A stretch of DNA of 10,933 nucleotides, from NCBI GenBank assembly GCA_026991065.1, contig JALXCG010000696.1, positions 1-10,933 of the forward strand. The letters are read 5' to 3'. The DNA is from Gemmatimonadota bacterium (GTDB taxonomy: Bacteria > GCA-2686955). Under the pieces are notes generated by a model. It saw only the letters and a program-made list of their open reading frames with translations, was not told where the DNA came from and ran no database searches. The translations under genes were made by a program, and so were the position numbers. Positions 7,722 to 10,933 of the stretch are shown here, one piece after another. How positions within the stretch are numbered: position 1 is the first letter of the stretch; every line of letters starts with the position of its first letter.

Positions 7722-7736
7722 ACGACGATTTGTCGT
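7722..7736. promoter_or_regulatory. Dyad ACGAC-N5-GTCGT, candidate upstream activator site (proximal)
   Basis: A perfect 5-bp inverted repeat sharing CGACGA and GTCG half-site elements with the dyad at 7740-7757. The two centres are about 19.5 bp apart, near two helical turns, as expected for cooperative dimers of an NtrC-type activator. The centre is about 130 bp upstream of the predicted start. The half-sites are short and spacers differ, so chance in GC-rich DNA is possible. Confidence 0.4.
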
Positions 7737-7739
7737 TGC

Positions 7740-7757
7740 CCGACGAGATTTCGTCGG
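7740..7757. promoter_or_regulatory. Dyad CCGACGA-N4-TCGTCGG, candidate upstream activator site (distal)
   Basis: A perfect 7-bp inverted repeat with a 4-base spacer, 33 bases past the regulator stop. Its centre is about 150 bp upstream of the predicted sigma-54 start, in the range usual for NtrC-type enhancer sites. As RNA it would form a short hairpin, but no U-tract follows, so a simple terminator is less likely. Binding by the adjacent regulator is inferred. Confidence 0.45.
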
Positions 7758-7790
7758 CGGATTCTCGCCCGGCGTTGTGGGTGTTGCCGG

Positions 7791-9140
7791 CTACTCGAGG
7801 CCGTAGCGCTTCAGTTTGCTCTTCAGCGTGGTGACCGGGATGTTGAGCCGCGCCGCGGCTTCGGTGCGATTGCCGTTACAGGCTTCGAGCGCCTGGCGCA
7901 GCAGGGCGATCTCGAAGCCGGCAAGCGCCTCTTTCAGCCCGCCCGCGGGAGTGTTGCCGAAACCGGGAGGGGCGGGGAGGCGGCGGCGGATTTCGGGAGC
8001 GAGACAATCCGGGACCAGGGGATTGCAGTGACAACCGATGCTGATCCGCTGCGCTTCGTTGCGCACCTGGCGGATGTTTCCCGGCCAGTCGTAGCACTGG
8101 ATCGCGTCGAGCGTCGCCGGGGCCAGCGTAAAGGGCGGATTGGAGCGGAAGCGGTTCAGAAACTCCTGAAAAAGGAGCGGGATATCTTCGCGGCGTGCGC
8201 GCAACGGCGGCACCTCGATCGGATAGACATTGAGACGGTAGAAGAGATCTTCCCGGAACCGCCCGGTCGCCACCAACTCCCGCAGGTTGCGCTTGGTCGC
8301 CGCGATGATCCGGACGTCGACCTCGATCGGGCGGCTGCCGCCAACCCGTTCGATCACCCGCTCCTCCAGAACCCGCAACAGTTTGACCTGGAGCGGCAGG
8401 GGGATGTCGTCGACCTCGTCCAGGTAGAGGGTGCCGCCCGAAGCGACTTCAAAGCGCCCGAGGCGGCGGCCGCCGGCGCCGGTGAAGGCGCCACGCTCAT
8501 GACCGAAAAGCTCCGATTCGATCATCTCGCGGGAGAGCATGGCGCAACTCAGTTTGATGAAGGGGCCGCGGCGGCGGCCGGAAGCGCGATGGATCAGTTC
8601 CGCCGCGAGGTCTTTTCCGGTGCCGGTTTCACCCACCAGGAGGATGGTGGCGCTCGCTTCCGCGGCGGCGACGGCGATCGCTTTGCGCAACTCCTCGGTG
8701 GCCGGGCTGGTGCCCAGTAGACGAGGGTCGCGGCTCTTTTTCGCCACCTGGTCGCGCAGCGTGAGGTTCTCATCCTGAATCCGCTGCTCGCGTTCGATCC
8801 GCTCCAGGCGCAGACAGAGTTCGTCCAGTTGAAACGGCTTGGTGAGATAGTCCACCGCACCCAGGCGCATCGCCGCCACCGCGTTCTCCACCGAGCTGAA
8901 CGCGGTCATCACGATTACCGCAATCGCCGCGTCGCGGGCGCGGATTCGGCGCACCACCTCCAACCCATCCATCCGCGGCAAACGCAGATCGGTGAGCACC
9001 AGATCGGGGCGCCAGTCAAAGAGCATCTCCAGGGCCGGCTCCGCGGCCGCGAAAGCACGAATCTCATGCCCCCGCTCCGCCAGGTCATCCTCCAGAGAGA
9101 TGCGCTGGATCTCCTCATCTTCGATCAGCACGATCTTCAC
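7791..9140 (-). CDS. NtrC-family sigma-54-dependent response regulator
   Basis: Seen (449 residues): the receiver domain (1-115) has acidic E7/D8, phosphoacceptor D51, T79 and K101. The AAA+ domain (about 140-375) has Walker A GETGTGKD (170-177), the sigma-54 contact loop GAFTGA (217-222), Walker B LYLDE (238-242) and the arginine-finger region FREDLFYRLN. A Fis-type helix-turn-helix fills 405-449. Known: such proteins hydrolyse ATP to open sigma-54 polymerase promoters from upstream sites. With all these residues intact, it should be a true sigma-54 activator. The start is GTG at 9140, overlapping the kinase stop in GTGA, with AGGAG five bases upstream; the open frame runs further upstream but there only shadows the MobA domain. 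Inference: it is phosphorylated by the fused kinase and acts on the -24/-12 promoter at 7610-7625. Salmonella TtrR, in contrast, is a LuxR-type regulator. Confidence 0.95.
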   Translation of the reverse strand: MKIVLIEDEEIQRISLEDDLAERGHEIRAFAAAEPALEMLFDWRPDLVLTDLRLPRMDGLEVVRRIRARDAAIAVIVMTAFSSVENAVAAMRLGAVDYLTKPFQLDELCLRLERIEREQRIQDENLTLRDQVAKKSRDPRLLGTSPATEELRKAIAVAAAEASATILLVGETGTGKDLAAELIHRASGRRRGPFIKLSCAMLSREMIESELFGHERGAFTGAGGRRLGRFEVASGGTLYLDEVDDIPLPLQVKLLRVLEERVIERVGGSRPIEVDVRIIAATKRNLRELVATGRFREDLFYRLNVYPIEVPPLRARREDIPLLFQEFLNRFRSNPPFTLAPATLDAIQCYDWPGNIRQVRNEAQRISIGCHCNPLVPDCLAPEIRRRLPAPPGFGNTPAGGLKEALAGFEIALLRQALEACNGNRTEAAARLNIPVTTLKSKLKRYGLE

Positions 9141-9733
9141 GGTTGCTCCTTCCGCGGCTCCGCCGGCGTGGGGGGCAGATTGCGCAGGTCGCCGGGGGTG
9201 TTGATGTTGGCGAAGAGGTCGGGGGGCAGATCCGGCAACTCGGCGCAAACGTCGACAATCTCGGCATTCAGATGCGCCAGGAGTCGGCGCAGGGCGTAGT
9301 CGCCCCGCAGAATAGCGGCTTCGATCGGCGCCCGGCAGCGGCGGTGGTAGAGCCCGACCAGAGGTTCCAGGCCGCCCGGCGAGCGGGCAATCACGGCGTC
9401 CTGATCGGCACACCGATCCAGCAGCAGATCCAGCACCCGGCCCTCCATCCGCGGCAGGTCGCAGGGCAGCAACAGGCAGTAGTCCCGCGGGCACCAGCGC
9501 AACGCGGTGAGCACCCCGCCCAGCGGGCCGCAGCCCTCGACGGCGTCGTTGATCACCGGCAGACCGAGGTCGCTGTAGGCATTTTCGGCATCGCCGCAAA
9601 CCACCACCTCCGGCAGCCGTGAACGCAGCAATCGGTAGCTGTGCTCGAGCATCGTCGCGTCGGCCACTTGGAGCAGTCCCTTGTTGCGCCCCATGCGACG
9701 CGAGCGGCCGCCGGCGATCACCGCGCCGGCGAC
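9137..9733 (-). other. MobA-like nucleotidyltransferase domain within the kinase gene
   Basis: This is the C-terminal part of the kinase fusion, about 195 residues, the length of a free-standing MobA. The Rossmann-like first strand and GTP loop fit the LAGGxSxRMGxxKxLL signature, and the PCDLP metal-site motif is intact, so activity is plausible. No in-frame ATG lies near the domain start. The only nearby start-type codon is a GTG at 9719-9721, preceded by GGGAG at a long 11-base distance. Starting there would remove most of the first strand, so a separate protein is less likely than a fusion. Confidence 0.85.
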
Positions 9734-10933
9734 TCCCGGGCCGGCATCCTCCGCCAGGAGCGGGAGTTCCACCCGGAACTCGGTGCCCGGCGCGAGCCCC
9801 GAGAGGTCGATGGTGCCGTCGTGGCGGGTGACGATCTCGCGTACGATCCAGAGGCCCAACCCGGTGCCCTCGCCGGCCGCTTTGGTGGTGAAGAAAGGAT
9901 CGAAGATGCGCTCCCGGTCGGCGGCGGGGATGCCGCGGCCATGGTCGCGGATGGTGAGGGCGGCGTGGGGGCCGCGGCGGGTCAGGGAGATTTCGATGGT
10001 GTCATTGCGGTCACTGGCGGCAATGGCGTTGAGCAGGAGATTCATCGCCATCTGCTGTAGATGTTGCGTCGATCCGCGGACCCGCAGCGGCCGGGAGGAT
10101 TGCAGGAATCGACAGCGCACACCGCGTCGGTCCGCCTGGAGCGAGGCCAATTCCAGGGTTTGCGCGACCACCGCGGCGAGATCCACGGTGCCTTGCGCGG
10201 TTTCCGGCCGGCGGGTGTAGTCCAGGAGATCGCGGACGATCTGCTCGATCCGCTCCAGAGCGCTGTCCATGAGGGCAGCGTAGCGCACCACCTGGTCGCT
10301 GCGCTCCGGTTGCCGCTGCAGGCGTGCCAGACAGTTGCGGGCGCCGGCCAGCGGATTGTTGATCTCATGCGCCAGGCCGGCCGCCAAGGTGCCGACGGTG
10401 GCCAGGCGCTCCGCCTGAGCCAGCGCCCGCTGCTGTTCTCTGCTCTCCGCCTGGGTACGGCGGAGGCGCCCGAGCATCGCCACAAAGGCTTGCTGCAGGT
10501 CGCCGATCTCGTCGTTGCCGTGCGGTTTCAGAGCGACCTCGTACTCCGGTGCGCTGAGATGCTGCATCGCCCGGCTGAGTTCCTTGATGGGGCGCGCCAG
10601 GGTTCGGGCCAGGAGCAGCGAGAAGGCCAGCGCGAAGAATACTGCGATGGCGGTCGCCAGGTGGAAGCGCCCGCGGAAGGCGGCGATCCGGTCCAGTGCC
10701 GCGCGCCGGGTGAAGGTCATCTGCAGGGTGCCGAGCCGGCGGCTGCTGACCGCCAGCACGTGCCGCACGCGGAAGCGCACCGGGTCGAGATTCTCGAACT
10801 CGACAGTGGCGTCGGACTGCTCCAGGCGGTTCTCCCGCGGGTCGGCGAAGAGCGCCAGGTTGGAGCTGTTGCGCAGGCGTCCGGCGCTGTCGTAGACACG
10901 GATCTCCACCACGTTGCTGGCCACATCGGTCAT
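9137..10933 (-). CDS. Sensor histidine kinase fused to a MobA-type molybdenum cofactor guanylyltransferase (5'-partial)
   Basis: Seen (598 residues in window): residues 1-90 resemble the end of an extracytoplasmic Cache-like sensor domain; a membrane segment lies at about 91-110, HAMP at about 110-162, and the phosphoacceptor helix carries H189 in GLAHEINNPL. The ATPase domain has the N-box (N298, N302), D330-x-G-x-G, the F-box (FDPFF, 344-348) and GEGTGLGL (354-361). After a linker of about 10 residues a complete MobA-like domain follows (about 401-585): IAGGRSRRMG, K418, GPLGG, P-C-D-L-P with likely Mg-binding D492, EPLVGLY and NINTP. Known: MobA transfers GMP from GTP to Mo-molybdopterin, making the MGD cofactor of DMSO-reductase-family enzymes. 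Inference: the kinase controls the adjacent NtrC-type regulator, while the fused domain matures cofactor for the downstream reductase. The ATG at the window edge is probably internal, because a first membrane segment is missing. Kinase and MobA identities are firm; the fusion is unusual. Confidence 0.9.
   Translation of the reverse strand: MTDVASNVVEIRVYDSAGRLRNSSNLALFADPRENRLEQSDATVEFENLDPVRFRVRHVLAVSSRRLGTLQMTFTRRAALDRIAAFRGRFHLATAIAVFFALAFSLLLARTLARPIKELSRAMQHLSAPEYEVALKPHGNDEIGDLQQAFVAMLGRLRRTQAESREQQRALAQAERLATVGTLAAGLAHEINNPLAGARNCLARLQRQPERSDQVVRYAALMDSALERIEQIVRDLLDYTRRPETAQGTVDLAAVVAQTLELASLQADRRGVRCRFLQSSRPLRVRGSTQHLQQMAMNLLLNAIAASDRNDTIEISLTRRGPHAALTIRDHGRGIPAADRERIFDPFFTTKAAGEGTGLGLWIVREIVTRHDGTIDLSGLAPGTEFRVELPLLAEDAGPGVAGAVIAGGRSRRMGRNKGLLQVADATMLEHSYRLLRSRLPEVVVCGDAENAYSDLGLPVINDAVEGCGPLGGVLTALRWCPRDYCLLLPCDLPRMEGRVLDLLLDRCADQDAVIARSPGGLEPLVGLYHRRCRAPIEAAILRGDYALRRLLAHLNAEIVDVCAELPDLPPDLFANINTPGDLRNLPPTPAEPRKEQP
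9146..9150 (-). promoter_or_regulatory. Ribosome binding site fixing the GTG start of the response regulator
   Basis: AGGAG on the minus strand lies five bases before GTG at 9138-9140. The site is inside the last codons of the kinase gene, which suggests translational coupling of the two proteins. It rules out the longer upstream reading of the same frame. Confidence 0.8.

Larger units (their letters stand above)
7480..7790. other. Intergenic control region between regulator and enzyme genes
   Basis: These 311 bases hold no open frame I believe in: the frames crossing it are arginine-rich shadow translations. It carries a sigma-54 promoter, two dyads upstream of it, two inverted repeats in the predicted leader and the ribosome binding site of the porin-like gene. 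The upstream part may also end the regulator transcript, but I see no U-rich terminator. Confidence 0.75.

Noticed and set aside
7716-8720. Plus-strand open frame of 334 codons
   Set aside because: Antisense to the AAA+ domain of the response regulator; no recognisable domain.
9141-9599. Upstream extension of the response regulator frame to an ATG at 9599
   Set aside because: The extra 153 codons are out of frame with the MobA domain, which is clearly coding, and the receiver domain begins exactly at GTG 9140 with a good ribosome site.
1-10933. Mobile elements, tRNA/rRNA, CRISPR arrays
   Set aside because: No transposase or integrase motifs, no cloverleaf or rRNA sequence recognised, and no spaced direct repeats were seen.

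Overview
The window is GC-rich DNA from a Gram-negative bacterium. Tat signal peptides, a Sec-exported beta-barrel protein, a lipoprotein and a sigma-54 regulatory pair all point to a proteobacterium in the broad sense, but I cannot place it more finely. All seven genes lie on the minus strand, so the window reads from high to low coordinates. It looks like one functional locus: a regulated periplasmic molybdenum (bis-MGD) respiratory oxidoreductase with its own two-component system.

Regulatory part (10933 to 7791). The first gene, cut by the window edge, encodes a membrane sensor histidine kinase whose C-terminus continues in frame into a complete MobA-type molybdenum cofactor guanylyltransferase domain. 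Its stop overlaps the GTG start of an NtrC-type response regulator (receiver, sigma-54 AAA+ domain with GAFTGA, Fis-type helix-turn-helix) in a GTGA junction.

Control region (7790 to 7480, 311 bp, no gene). It holds a near-consensus -24/-12 sigma-54 promoter reading toward the enzyme genes. Two neighbouring dyads about 130 and 150 bp upstream of the predicted start are good candidates for activator sites. The leader also contains inverted repeats.

Structural part (7479 to 210). In order: an outer-membrane beta-barrel (porin-like) protein; a Tat-exported protein with sixteen cysteines for four [4Fe-4S] clusters; an NrfD/PsrC-type quinol-linked membrane subunit; a large Tat-exported molybdopterin catalytic subunit of the tetrathionate/arsenate reductase clade; and a small lipoprotein with a protein-tyrosine-phosphatase-like H-C-x4-R loop. 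The order Fe-S, membrane, catalytic matches ttrBCA and srdBCA operons.

Working model (inference): the sensor detects a periplasmic oxyanion or a related signal, and the NtrC-type regulator turns on the sigma-54 promoter. The porin then admits the substrate, electrons pass from quinol through NrfD and the Fe-S subunit to the Mo site, and the MobA domain on the kinase links cofactor maturation to signalling. The substrate cannot be read from the sequence. The kinase-MobA fusion is the most unusual element. The leftmost 209 bases contain no gene I can support, only a hairpin just after the last stop.
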